Source: Polaromonas sp. (GTDB taxonomy: Bacteria; Pseudomonadota; Gammaproteobacteria; Burkholderiales; Burkholderiaceae_C). From it: 64,000 nucleotides of DNA. The translations under genes were made by a program, and so were the position numbers. The stretch covers positions 22,194 through 86,193 of the forward strand of contig JAQGNE010000044.1 in NCBI GenBank assembly GCA_028291985.1. The letters are read 5' to 3'. Shown here piece by piece: positions 18,306 through 27,280 of this stretch (the stretch's first letter is position 1; the number at the start of each line of letters is the position of its first letter). The notes beneath the pieces are model-generated. The model was not told the DNA's origin. It did no database searches and was given only the letters and a program-made list of their open reading frames with translations.

Positions 18306-19595
18306 TCATGCTCTAGCCCTTGTACAGACTGGGCTTATAGCTTCTATTTCAGTAGCATCATAGCCCAGCGCGGCGAGCACGTCGTCCGTGTGTTCGCCAG
18401 GTTGCGGCGGATTCAGGCGCACCCCGGGCCGGTGCTTGCCCATCGTCAGCGGCAGCAGCGGAACGCGGGTCGCGCGGCCGTCAGGAAGCGTCATGTCTGC
18501 CAGGCCGCCGGTCGCCAGTAAATGCGGGTCATCAAACAAATCCTCGGGCTGCGTGATCGGCGCAAACGGCAACCCATGGGCTTCAAACACAGCGCTGATC
18601 TCAAGGGCACCGAAGCGGGCCAGGTGCTCCCGCAGGGCCGGCATCATCCAGTCGCGCGCACGTACCCGGTCGTTGTTGCGTGCCAGGCGCGGGTCAGTCT
18701 GCCAGTCGGTCAGGGCGAAGGCCTTGCAAAACTGCAGCCACTGCGTGTCGCTGACAACCGCCAAAAAAACCTGCTCGCCGTCCCTGACGGTGAACACGTC
18801 GTAAATTCCCCAGGCCGACAGCCGGCCGGGCATCGGCGATGCCGGCTGCCCGGTGACCGCAAACTGCATCATGTGCTGGGCCACCAGAAACACATTGTTC
18901 TCAAACAGCGCCGCCTGCACTTCCTGCCCCTTGCCGGTCACGGCGCGCTGGGCGAGGGCTGCCATGGCGCCGATCGCACCAAACATGCCGCCCATGATGT
19001 CGTTCACGCTGCTGCCGGCGCGAAGCGGGTCGCCCGGCCGCCCCGTCATATAGGCCAGGCCGCCCATCATCTGCACCACCTCATCCAGCGCGGTGCGGTG
19101 GTCGTACGGGCCTGGCAAAAATCCCTTGTGGCTGACATAGATCAGCCGCTCATTCAGGCGCGACAGGCTGGCGTAGTCCAGGCCCAGTTTTTTCATCGTG
19201 CCGGTCTTGAAGTTTTCCGTCACCACATCAGCGCTTGCAATCAGCCGCAGGGCCGCTTCCTTGCCGCTGGCGGTGGCCAGGTCCAGGCTGACGCTTTTTT
19301 TGTTGCGGTTGAACATTGCGAAAAAACCCGAACCGGCGCCCAGCAGGTGCCGGGTGCTGTCACCGCCCGGCGGCTCGATCTTGATGACCTCGGCGCCCAG
19401 GTCAGCCAGCACCATGCCGCAGGTCGGCCCCATCACCATGTGGGCAAACTCGATCACGCGAATGCCGGCGTACGGCAAGGCTGTGCTGGCTGCGGGCTCG
19501 GCTGGTGTTGATGCGCCAGGCGGGGCGGAGGAATCGCGCCCATCACCTGAAAGTGGATTGGTAGATGTAGCAGGGCTGGCAGGCTGTACTGGCAT
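18306..19595 (-). CDS. CaiB/BaiF family (class III) CoA transferase
   Basis: 429 residues. The class III pattern is clear: GIRVIEFAHMVMGPTCGMVLADLGAEVIKIEPPGGD, FFAMFNRNKKSVSLDL, and ALDEVVQMMGGLAYMTGRPGDPLRAGSSVNDIMGG containing the region of the catalytic Asp. These enzymes move CoA between carboxylic acids; substrate is not inferable. The N-terminal ~40 residues are a Ser/Pro/Ala-rich extension. The last ~14 residues (ATEIEAISPVCTRARA) and the TGA are encoded by a copy of the dispersed repeat, so the natural C terminus has probably been replaced. Confidence 0.92.
   Translation of the reverse strand: MPVQPASPATSTNPLSGDGRDSSAPPGASTPAEPAASTALPYAGIRVIEFAHMVMGPTCGMVLADLGAEVIKIEPPGGDSTRHLLGAGSGFFAMFNRNKKSVSLDLATASGKEAALRLIASADVVTENFKTGTMKKLGLDYASLSRLNERLIYVSHKGFLPGPYDHRTALDEVVQMMGGLAYMTGRPGDPLRAGSSVNDIMGGMFGAIGAMAALAQRAVTGKGQEVQAALFENNVFLVAQHMMQFAVTGQPASPMPGRLSAWGIYDVFTVRDGEQVFLAVVSDTQWLQFCKAFALTDWQTDPRLARNNDRVRARDWMMPALREHLARFGALEISAVFEAHGLPFAPITQPEDLFDDPHLLATGGLADMTLPDGRATRVPLLPLTMGKHRPGVRLNPPQPGEHTDDVLAALGYDATEIEAISPVCTRARA
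18307..18356 (-). repeat. Dispersed repeat, extended copy forming the 3' end of the CoA transferase gene
   Basis: On the minus strand GCTACTGAAATAGAAGC followed by TATAAGCCCAGTCTGTACAA and GGGCTAGAGC. It has the two-part organisation of the dispersed family and supplies the last codons and stop of the CoA transferase. Confidence 0.65.
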
Positions 19596-19715
19596 TCAAG
19601 GTTTCCGGGATATGTTTGAGACGGGGCTTCGTCTGGGCATTTTGCCGAAGCGCGTGCTCTTCTATTCACGGCATAGGCGAATTAGCCGCATTTTTGTCAC
19701 AGACCTATTGATCTG

Positions 19716-19733
19716 ACGCCTGTTAATAGGCGT
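19716..19733. promoter_or_regulatory. Small inverted repeat upstream of the haloacid dehalogenase gene
   Basis: ACGCCT - six bases - AGGCGT, about 25 bp upstream of the start codon at 19758; position suits an operator or 5'-UTR hairpin. AT-rich flanks (GTATCAAATAAAGTAAGG with AAGG as ribosome site). Confidence 0.35.
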
Positions 19734-19757
19734 ACAGGTATCAAATAAAGTAAGGCT

Positions 19758-20531
19758 ATGCACAAAACGACCCATTGCAGGACCGTGTCGCCTGCATCGG
19801 CGCCATCGCTCAGCCCGGTGCATGCCGTGCTTTTTGATGCCTACGGCACGCTCTTCGATGTCTACAGCGTCGGTCTGCTGGCCGAGCAGTTTTTTCCCGG
19901 TAACGGTGTCGCGCTCAGCGTGCTCTGGCGCGACAAGCAGGTGGAATATAGCCGCCTGGTAACTGCCAGCCTGGACGAGCGGCATTACCGTCCGTTCTGG
20001 CAATTGACCCAGGCCGGCCTGCGCTATGCCTGCCAGCGTCTGGGCCTGGACCTGACGCCCGCGCGCGAAGATCAACTGATGAACCAGTACCGGCACCTGA
20101 GCGCGTTTCCGGAAAACCGCGAGGTTTTGCAGGCGCTCAAGCGCCAGGGCATCGTCACCGGTATCCTGTCAAATGGCGACCCGTCCATGCTGGAGGTTGC
20201 CGTCAAGTCTGCCGGGCTGGACGGCCTGCTGGACCATCTCATCAGCGTGGACCGCATCCGCAAGTACAAAACTCATCCGGAAGCCTATGCGCTGGGCGAG
20301 CAGGCAACCGGCCTGAAGGCGGGCCAGATGGCCTTTGTCAGCTGCAACAGCTGGGATGCGCTGGGCGCCACCTGGTATGGCTACCGCACGGTCTGGGTCA
20401 ACCGCTATCAGCTGCCCTTCGAGGCGTTGGGCACGGCGCCAACACATACCGGCAGCAGCCTGCGTGATGTGCTTGCCTTGCCCGGACTGACAGGCGCGGC
20501 CCAGCAACCTGGTGGGAGCACAACCACATGA
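19758..20531 (+). CDS. (S)-2-haloacid dehalogenase, type II
   Basis: 257 residues. HAD-superfamily residues align with L-2-haloacid dehalogenases: nucleophile Asp in FDAYGTLFDVYS, Ser/Asn in LSNGDPSML, Lys in RKYKTHPEAYALGEQ, and VSCNSWDALGA with the Ser-Asn-Asp set, followed by VWVNR. The enzyme hydrolyses 2-haloacids such as chloroacetate to 2-hydroxyacids with inversion. A ~20-residue N-terminal extension precedes the fold. The stop overlaps the start of the TSUP permease gene (ATGA), and malate synthase G follows. Confidence 0.92.
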   Translation: MHKTTHCRTVSPASAPSLSPVHAVLFDAYGTLFDVYSVGLLAEQFFPGNGVALSVLWRDKQVEYSRLVTASLDERHYRPFWQLTQAGLRYACQRLGLDLTPAREDQLMNQYRHLSAFPENREVLQALKRQGIVTGILSNGDPSMLEVAVKSAGLDGLLDHLISVDRIRKYKTHPEAYALGEQATGLKAGQMAFVSCNSWDALGATWYGYRTVWVNRYQLPFEALGTAPTHTGSSLRDVLALPGLTGAAQQPGGSTTT

Positions 20532-21322
20532 CACCGGTTGACCTGCTGCTGCTATCGGCAGGCGGCTTTGCCGCTGGCGCCGTCAACTCCATCGCAGGCG
20601 GCGGTACTTTCTTTTCGTTTCCGGCACTGCTGGCTGTGGGCTTGCCGCCGGTGGTGGCCAACGCCAGCAATTCGGTGGCTTTGTGGCCGGCCAGCCTGAG
20701 CGGTGCCTGGGCCTACCGCAAGGAACTGGCCAGCTACCGCCGCTACCTGCTGCCGATGGGCATCGCTTCGTTCATTGGCGGTGCGGCGGGCGGGCTGCTG
20801 CTGCTAGCCGCCGGCGATGCGCACTTTGCCGTCCTGATCCCGTGGCTGCTGGGCTTTGCCACCTTGCTGTTTGCCTTCAGCCCGCAGCTGGCGGCGGGCT
20901 TGCGCAGGCTGCGTCCCACATCCATGCCAACGGTTGCCAATGCTGGGCAAGCCCAAGCGACAGCTGGTGCGGGCTCGCCCGCTGGCTGGCTGGTGCAATT
21001 CGTGGTGTCCATCTATGGCGGCTTTTTTGGCGCAGGCATGGGCATTTTGATGATGGCCAGCCTGGCCATTGGCGGGCATGAGGACGTGCAACACATCAAT
21101 GCCCTGAAAAACCTGCTGTCTGCCGTGGTGTACAGCGTGACGGTGTTGACCTTCATCATTGCCGGCGCAGTGAGCTGGCCGCACACACTGGTCATGCTGC
21201 TGGCCGCCACGCTTGGCGGATATGCGGGCGCACGGGTGGCGCGCAGAATCCAGGGGCCCTGGCTGCGCCGTGCGGTGATCGCCGCCGGCGCGTTGCTGAC
21301 GGTCTATTTTTTTACAAAATGA
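20528..21322 (+). CDS. TSUP (TauE/SafE/DUF81) family membrane permease
   Basis: 264 residues, about eight TM segments. N-terminal TSUP signature ([46 protein letters not shown]) and the second half-repeat ([25 protein letters not shown]). TSUP proteins move sulfite, sulfoacetate or other organic/inorganic anions. Translational coupling to a haloacid dehalogenase suggests a haloacid or hydroxyacid anion as substrate; this is inference. Confidence 0.88.
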   Translation: MTPVDLLLLSAGGFAAGAVNSIAGGGTFFSFPALLAVGLPPVVANASNSVALWPASLSGAWAYRKELASYRRYLLPMGIASFIGGAAGGLLLLAAGDAHFAVLIPWLLGFATLLFAFSPQLAAGLRRLRPTSMPTVANAGQAQATAGAGSPAGWLVQFVVSIYGGFFGAGMGILMMASLAIGGHEDVQHINALKNLLSAVVYSVTVLTFIIAGAVSWPHTLVMLLAATLGGYAGARVARRIQGPWLRRAVIAAGALLTVYFFTK

Positions 21323-21392
21323 TGGCCTGACCTGTGGCCGGCTACTCACCCGCAGATATGTTTCTTTTTTTGTTTTTTCGAGAGGACTTCCG

Positions 21393-23591
21393 ATGACCGC
21401 TTCCCCCGAACGCACCACCATGCACAGACTCCAGGTTGCCACCGTGCTGCACCGCTTCATCGAAGACCGGGTGCTGCCCGGCACGGGCGTGGACAGCGCC
21501 ACCTTCTGGAAAGGCTTCGACGCCCTGGTGCATGAACTGGCGCCCGAAAACATTGCTCTGCTGGCCGAGCGCGACCGCATTCAAACCGAGATGGATGCCT
21601 GGCACAAGGCCAACCCGGGACCTGTCCAGAACATGCCGGCCTACCGCGCGTTTCTGGAATCCATCGGCTACCTGGTGCCTTCGCCCGCGGAAGTAAAGGC
21701 GACGACGGCCAATGTCGATGCTGAACTGGCGCTGCAGGCCGGCCCGCAACTGGTGGTGCCGGTATTGAATGCGCGCTACGCCTTGAATGCCGCCAATGCG
21801 CGCTGGGGCTCGCTGTATGACGCACTTTATGGCACCGATGCCATATCAGAGGCCGATGGCGCTGAAAAAGGTAAGGGCTACAACCCGGTCCGGGGCGCCA
21901 AGGTGATTGCCTTTGCACGCGGCGTGCTGGACCAGGCTGCACCGCTGGCCAAAGGCTCGCACCGCGATGCGACGGGCTACAGCGTCGAAGGCGGCAAGCT
22001 GGTTGTCAAGACCGCCGCCGGTAGCACCGGATTGAGCGAAGCATCGCAATTTATTGGCTACCAGGGCGATGCCGCCGCACCATCATCGGTGCTGCTGCAG
22101 CACAACGGGCTGCACCTCGATATCCAGATCGACGCCAGCACCGCCATCGGCAAGACCGACCCCGCCGGCGTCAGCGACCTGGTGCTCGAGGCAGCGCTGT
22201 CCACCATCCTGGACCTGGAAGACTCGGTGGCGGTGGTCGATGCCGAGGACAAGGTGCTGGCCTATGGCAACTGGCTGGGCATCATGCAGGCCACGCTGAC
22301 CGAAGAAGTGAGCAAGGGCGGCAAAACCTTTACCCGCGGCCTGAACGCTGACCGCCATTACACGGGCGCCAATGGCCAGCCGGTGCGGCTGCATGGCCGA
22401 TCGTTGATGTTCCTGCGCAATGTGGGCCACTTGATGACCAACCCTGCCATCCTGTATGGCAATGGCCAGGAGATTCCTGAAGGCATTCTGGACGCAATGG
22501 TCACGGTGACGATTGCGATGCATGACCTCAAGCGGCGCGGCCAGCAGGCCATCGCCAATTCGCGCACCGGCTCGGTCTATATCGTCAAGCCCAAGATGCA
22601 CGGCCCTAAGGAAGTCGCTTTTGCGTCCGAACTGTTTGGCCGTGTGGAAGCCGTGCTGGGCTTGCCCGCCAATACCGTCAAGCTGGGCATCATGGACGAG
22701 GAGCGCCGCACCAGCGTCAACCTGAAAGCCTGCATTGCCGAGGCCAGCGCACGGGTTGCCTTCATCAATACCGGCTTTCTGGACCGCACCGGCGACGAGA
22801 TGCATACCGCCATGCAGGCCGGCCCGATGATCAGGAAGGGTGACATGAAATCCAGCGCCTGGATCGGTGCCTATGAAAAGAACAACGTGCTGGTGGGCCT
22901 GAGCTGCGGGCTGCGCGGCAAGGCGCAGATCGGCAAGGGCATGTGGGCCATGCCCGACCTGATGGCAGCGATGCTGGAGCAAAAAGTGGCGCACCCGAAA
23001 GCCGGTGCCAACACCGCCTGGGTACCGAGCCCGACGGCTGCAACGCTGCATGCGCTGCACTACCACCAGGTCAGCGTGGCTGACGTGCAAAAAGAACTGG
23101 AAAAAACCGACTACAACGCCGAGCGAGGCGGCATTCTGAACAGCCTGCTTCAGGTGCCGGTTGCCAGCAGCCCCAATTGGTCTGCTGCAGACAAGCAGCA
23201 GGAACTCGACAACAACGCCCAGGGCATTCTGGGCTATGTGGTGCGCTGGATCGACCAGGGCGTAGGCTGCAGCAAGGTGCCCGACATCCACAACGTGGGC
23301 CTGATGGAAGACCGCGCCACGCTGCGCATCAGCAGCCAGCACATGGCCAACTGGCTGCTGCATGGGGTGGTGACGAAAGAGCAGGTTATCGAGACCTTCC
23401 AGCGCATGGCAGCCGTGGTGGACGGCCAGAACGCCGGCGATCCGCTGTACCAGAAGATGGCCGGTAACTTCGAAACCTCGGCGGCTTACCAGGCCGCGCT
23501 GGACCTGGTGCTAAAGGGCCTGGAGCAACCCAGCGGCTACACCGAGCCGCTGCTTCATGCCTGGCGGTTGAAGGTGAAATCGGCAGCCTGA
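21393..23591 (+). CDS. glcB: Malate synthase G
   Basis: 732 residues, normal for isoform G. Hallmarks: [70 protein letters not shown] and the C-terminal [42 protein letters not shown] stretch containing the catalytic Asp. It condenses glyoxylate and acetyl-CoA to malate. GAGAGGA lies upstream of the ATG. It follows the haloacid dehalogenase/permease pair, whose products would feed glycolate-glyoxylate metabolism. A terminator follows. Confidence 0.97.
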   Translation: MTASPERTTMHRLQVATVLHRFIEDRVLPGTGVDSATFWKGFDALVHELAPENIALLAERDRIQTEMDAWHKANPGPVQNMPAYRAFLESIGYLVPSPAEVKATTANVDAELALQAGPQLVVPVLNARYALNAANARWGSLYDALYGTDAISEADGAEKGKGYNPVRGAKVIAFARGVLDQAAPLAKGSHRDATGYSVEGGKLVVKTAAGSTGLSEASQFIGYQGDAAAPSSVLLQHNGLHLDIQIDASTAIGKTDPAGVSDLVLEAALSTILDLEDSVAVVDAEDKVLAYGNWLGIMQATLTEEVSKGGKTFTRGLNADRHYTGANGQPVRLHGRSLMFLRNVGHLMTNPAILYGNGQEIPEGILDAMVTVTIAMHDLKRRGQQAIANSRTGSVYIVKPKMHGPKEVAFASELFGRVEAVLGLPANTVKLGIMDEERRTSVNLKACIAEASARVAFINTGFLDRTGDEMHTAMQAGPMIRKGDMKSSAWIGAYEKNNVLVGLSCGLRGKAQIGKGMWAMPDLMAAMLEQKVAHPKAGANTAWVPSPTAATLHALHYHQVSVADVQKELEKTDYNAERGGILNSLLQVPVASSPNWSAADKQQELDNNAQGILGYVVRWIDQGVGCSKVPDIHNVGLMEDRATLRISSQHMANWLLHGVVTKEQVIETFQRMAAVVDGQNAGDPLYQKMAGNFETSAAYQAALDLVLKGLEQPSGYTEPLLHAWRLKVKSAA

Positions 23592-23596
23592 TCTTT

Positions 23597-23613
23597 GCTA
23601 TAAAAAACGTAGC
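23597..23613. repeat. Dispersed repeat copy after glcB
   Basis: GCTATAAAAAACGTAGC six bases after the glcB stop; its right part forms the terminator described next. Confidence 0.6.
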
Positions 23614-23614
23614 T

Positions 23615-23651
23615 TTCCAGCCCTGAGTTTTAAAGGCTGGAAGTTTTTTTT
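23615..23651 (+). terminator. Rho-independent terminator of glcB
   Basis: Stem TTCCAGCC / GGCTGGAA with a 12-base loop, then G and eight T. It forms the second half of the dispersed repeat copy at 23597, so the repeat works as the transcription terminator here. Confidence 0.88.
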
Positions 23652-23934
23652 CGTATATTTCTGACGATCGTTCCTGTCTGCAGGTGTTGAGGTTGGCACT
23701 TCACCAGCTGTCAGGTGTTGCAAACCGCGACCCACAGTCGGACGGTGCGAGTCGTTTCAAATTGCAACATCCCTCGCTGGGTCTACAGGATGAGCTTTGC
23801 GCCGTTATATTGATTGAGGCGTGAATGCCGGGTCCTTGGGCGGCATGCGGCGGTAGCGTTCTTGCCTCCCGGTGATGCTTTTCAGGCAGAATTTCGCCCG
23901 GTCGTGGCCATTGACAGTCAGGATATGAGTACCG
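23652..23934. other. Intergenic region upstream of the DUF1631 gene
   Basis: About 280 bp with no gene I can support; presumably holds the promoter of the DUF1631 gene. No clear operator was seen. Confidence 0.4.
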
Positions 23935-26703
23935 ATGGCATTGCAATGTGAAGTCCTTGAGCACTGCCTTGAAGAAGCTGCATTGGCTTCCAGGCCAGCG
24001 CTGGCGCGTTGCCTGGAGCAGGCAATCGCCGCGCTGCAGCTGGCTGAAACCCAGAGCTTCAAGGTTGCCGAACGTGATGCGCTGAGCACGGCGTGGCAGC
24101 AGTTGCACCGGTTGAAACCGCAATGGCTTGAGCGTTATCCAGTGGAGTTGAAAGCTGCATTTTCCGAAAGCGCAGAGCTGGCAAGCCGTCCTACCCAGGC
24201 CGGCGATCTGGACGCGTCGCGGTCTGCTCGTTCTTCGTTTGATTCGCGTCCGGCAGCGCTGGGTGGCCGCCATGGGCTTGGTGCCTTCTCGCTGGTGGAA
24301 GATGCGGATGTGGTGCAGGCCATCGCCTCTGGCCGCCTGCTGCAGCAGATACTGCCGCGCGTGGACCGCGAGCTTGCGGTTCTGGATGCGCTGATCAGCT
24401 CTGCCCAGGGGCTCGCCAATGTGCGGCCCGAACTCAATCCCTTGCGCCCGGATGTTTTCATACGCGTGCTGCAGGGCATTCTGAACAGCGCGGGTGCCGA
24501 TGAAACCGTGTTCGCGCACTGGGTCAGGCACCTTGCAGACCCCCTGGGCCGTGAGCTGAAGCTGATCTACGACAAGCTCACCGGGCGGCTAGAGCGCGCC
24601 CATGTGCAGGCCGCGCAGTACCGCGTGCGGCCTACGCCGGCAGGCAGCGGCACGTCACGCCTCGGTGGCCTGGCGCCAGCGTCTGGCGGCTTTTCAGGGC
24701 CAGGCAGTGCGTTTGGCGGGCTTGCGCAGATCCCTGCGGCTGCCCCGTCAGCAGCGCCGTCGCAGTATGCGGACCTGTCCAATTACGAGATAAAAGACGA
24801 GCTGTTCCGGGAATTTTTATTTGGCAGCGGCAGCGATGCGCATCACGGCCTGGCCCCCGCGTATTACGAAAGCGTTGACCAGGAGCTGGCAGCGCTGAAG
24901 GCTGCACCGGACGCTGCAGCTGCGCCGTTCAGGGGCTGGCATGACACCGCATCGCGCACCCAGCGCGACGCCTATGGCGACCCGGACGCATCGGCAAGTA
25001 CCGAAGACGACGACATGATTTTCAACGACAGCACGCTGGAATCGGCCTACCGGCAGCAGCCGGCGGTAGACCGTCCGGTGCGCCCTGTGGACGCATCAAG
25101 CGCGCTCAGCTCGGCGTTATGGGGCTCGTATGGCCCCTCGCACGAGCGCGCACTGGTGCGTACCCAGCTCAAGAAAGAAGCAACACGCGTTGGCCAGGTG
25201 CTGGGGCTGGAGGTGGTGCGCAAGCTGGTGAATCAGGTAGCCATGGACCCACGGCTGCTCGGGCCGGTGCGCGAGGCGATCGTGGCGCTGGAGCCGTCCC
25301 TGCTGCGGCTGGCGATGGTCGACCCCCGCTTTTTCAGCGACGAAAGCCACGCCGGGCGCCAACTCATGGAGCGTGTCGCCCAGCGCAGCTTCAAATACAA
25401 CGATGAATTCAGCCCCGAATTCACCGCGTTTTTCAGCTCGGTTTGCGATGCGATCAATGTGCTGAACAGCCTCATCATCGAAAGCGCGTTGCCGTTCGGC
25501 CGGGCGCTGGCGACCCTGGAAAGCAACTGGGCCACCGAGGACGAGCAAGACCTGCGGCGCCGCCGGGTGGTGCTGCATGCCCTGCGGTTTGCCGAAGAGC
25601 GGCAGGACGCCGCAGACCAGATCGCCTTCAACCTGAGCGCCCGGTCTGACCTGGAAGGCGTGCCCGGCGTGGTGCTGAATTTCCTCTTTGGGCCCTGGGC
25701 GCTGGCGATGGCCCATGCCCGCCTGGTGGACGAGCGCAACCAGTTCGACCCGGAGGGTTTTGGCTCGGTCGTGCCTGATCTGCTCTGGAGCGTCAAGCGT
25801 GAGGTGACGCTCAAGCGTCCGGCCAAGCTGTTCGAGATGATTCCGGGGCTGATCGAGAAGCTGAAGTCCGGCCTGGCGATGCTGGGCGAAGACCCCAGGG
25901 AGAACCAGAATTTTTTTGAGTCGCTGATGAAGCTGCACCAGCCAGTGCTTCGCCTGCGCCGCCTGAAGACCCAGCGTGACGCTGAAGAGTCAGGCGCCAT
26001 GCCGCTAGAGGGCTTGCTGCCTGAAGACCTGCCGGCAACGCCCGATCAGCGGCAGGCCAGGGCGGCCGGGCAGCCGTGGCTTGGGCGGGATGAGCTTGAT
26101 GTGGCCGGTTTTGAAGACACCCAGCCCACCGCGCCAGCCGACCTGGCCGCCATGGAAGCCGAAATGGAGCAAAGCTGGCGCCGACAGCAGGCCATAGAGA
26201 GCGGCCTGTCGTCTGTGGACGCCGAGCCCGAGCCAGTCGCTGATGCCGGTTCGCAACCGGCGCCAGAACCTGCTGCTGGCAGGGATGCCGCGCTGGTTCC
26301 GGAAGCCGGCGAAGGTTACGACGTCACTGGCCGACATGACGAATCTGGCGGTATGCCCGCCCCAGGCGCTGTCACAGCTACCGATGCGGCAGTGCCTGCG
26401 GCATCGGTACGCGATATCGAGCGTGCGGCGCAACTGGCCAAAGAACAGGCAGAGGCTACCCTGCAGGGCCTGCGCACCGGTGACTGGGTTGATCTGTATT
26501 CCAGGCGCCGCTGGGTCCGCGCGCAGCTGATCTGGGCCAGCAGCAAGGGAACGCTTTTCATGTTTCTAAGCCACGGGGGCCAGCCGCATTCGATGACCAG
26601 GCGCAGCTGTGAAAAGCTCATCGTGCAACGGCTGTTGCGCCCGGTCAACGGGCACAGCGTGGTTGCGCGCGCGCTGGACGCCGTCGTGCATCAAGCGTGG
26701 TAG
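23935..26703 (+). CDS. DUF1631 family protein
   Basis: 922 residues, hydrophilic, no signal peptide or TM segment. Core blocks typical of DUF1631 are FSLVEDADVVQAIASGRLLQQILPRVDRELAVLDALI, LNPLRPDVFIRVLQGIL, and FLSHGGQPHSMTRRSCEKLIVQRLLRPV at the C terminus. The last ~60 residues (RTGDWVDLYSRRRWVRAQLIWASSKGTLFMF) look like a small PilZ/SH3-like barrel. The middle has Ala/Pro-rich linkers. The family is widespread in Beta/Gammaproteobacteria and not well characterised; a PilZ-like end might mean c-di-GMP or protein binding, which is inference. Confidence 0.85.
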   Translation: MALQCEVLEHCLEEAALASRPALARCLEQAIAALQLAETQSFKVAERDALSTAWQQLHRLKPQWLERYPVELKAAFSESAELASRPTQAGDLDASRSARSSFDSRPAALGGRHGLGAFSLVEDADVVQAIASGRLLQQILPRVDRELAVLDALISSAQGLANVRPELNPLRPDVFIRVLQGILNSAGADETVFAHWVRHLADPLGRELKLIYDKLTGRLERAHVQAAQYRVRPTPAGSGTSRLGGLAPASGGFSGPGSAFGGLAQIPAAAPSAAPSQYADLSNYEIKDELFREFLFGSGSDAHHGLAPAYYESVDQELAALKAAPDAAAAPFRGWHDTASRTQRDAYGDPDASASTEDDDMIFNDSTLESAYRQQPAVDRPVRPVDASSALSSALWGSYGPSHERALVRTQLKKEATRVGQVLGLEVVRKLVNQVAMDPRLLGPVREAIVALEPSLLRLAMVDPRFFSDESHAGRQLMERVAQRSFKYNDEFSPEFTAFFSSVCDAINVLNSLIIESALPFGRALATLESNWATEDEQDLRRRRVVLHALRFAEERQDAADQIAFNLSARSDLEGVPGVVLNFLFGPWALAMAHARLVDERNQFDPEGFGSVVPDLLWSVKREVTLKRPAKLFEMIPGLIEKLKSGLAMLGEDPRENQNFFESLMKLHQPVLRLRRLKTQRDAEESGAMPLEGLLPEDLPATPDQRQARAAGQPWLGRDELDVAGFEDTQPTAPADLAAMEAEMEQSWRRQQAIESGLSSVDAEPEPVADAGSQPAPEPAAGRDAALVPEAGEGYDVTGRHDESGGMPAPGAVTATDAAVPAASVRDIERAAQLAKEQAEATLQGLRTGDWVDLYSRRRWVRAQLIWASSKGTLFMFLSHGGQPHSMTRRSCEKLIVQRLLRPVNGHSVVARALDAVVHQAW

Positions 26704-26826
26704 CCACGCACAGTGGCGGTTGAACGGGGCAAACCCCCGGCCATGTGACGCTGCGCGTGTGCCCCACGCAAGCGGTCGGGGCTGTGTCTGACGCGGCGCA
26801 TTCAGGCTGCGGCGCACACTGTCGGC

Positions 26827-27099
26827 ATGAGCAAGACCAACTTTTCATTTGAGCTTCAATACTTGGCACCGGCCCTGATGCAGGGCAAGTCAGACGAGGT
26901 GATGCAGGCGCTGGAGTCGTCATTGCTGACAGCCCTCAAACCGATTGACGACAGGGCCAGCGTCAACGTGGTCAACAGCCACAAGGGCAATGCCAACAAG
27001 CTGCTCGAGATTACCTGTACCGCGTCCGACGTTCAGATCGCAGACATCCTGAGCCGCTTTTGCGAGCAGCAGGGCGTGAAGGTCAATGCGATGGAATAA
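26827..27099 (+). CDS. Small hypothetical protein, 90 aa
   Basis: Starts MSKTNFSFELQYLAPALMQGKSDEVMQALESSL. Soluble, mixed alpha/beta, with third-position GC and composition like neighbouring genes. I do not recognise a family. It is ~120 bp after the DUF1631 gene on the same strand and may be co-transcribed. The second half alternates strand/helix (SVNVVNSHKGNANKLLEITCTASDVQIADILSRFCEQQG). Confidence 0.6.
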   Translation: MSKTNFSFELQYLAPALMQGKSDEVMQALESSLLTALKPIDDRASVNVVNSHKGNANKLLEITCTASDVQIADILSRFCEQQGVKVNAME

Positions 27100-27194
27100 G
27101 GCGCAGCCCGCACGCTTCCGTGTTTTGAAGGCTTGCAGCTTGAGCACAACGCTTCAAGGGTGATGCCGCCTTGCGGCGGCAGACTGTGCGTTTA

Positions 27195-27210
27195 GCTATT
27201 AAAAAGTAGC
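27195..27210. repeat. Dispersed repeat copy, convergent intergenic
   Basis: GCTATTAAAAAGTAGC followed by AAAAACGCCTTGATTTCTCG; lies between the 3' ends of the 90-aa gene and the zinc peptidase gene, where it may act as a bidirectional hairpin. Confidence 0.55.
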
Positions 27211-27280
27211 AAAAACGCCTTGATTTCTCGGCGCAGGATGCCTAAAAAGGCCTTGAAATCAAAAGCCGGCTCTTGTGTCT

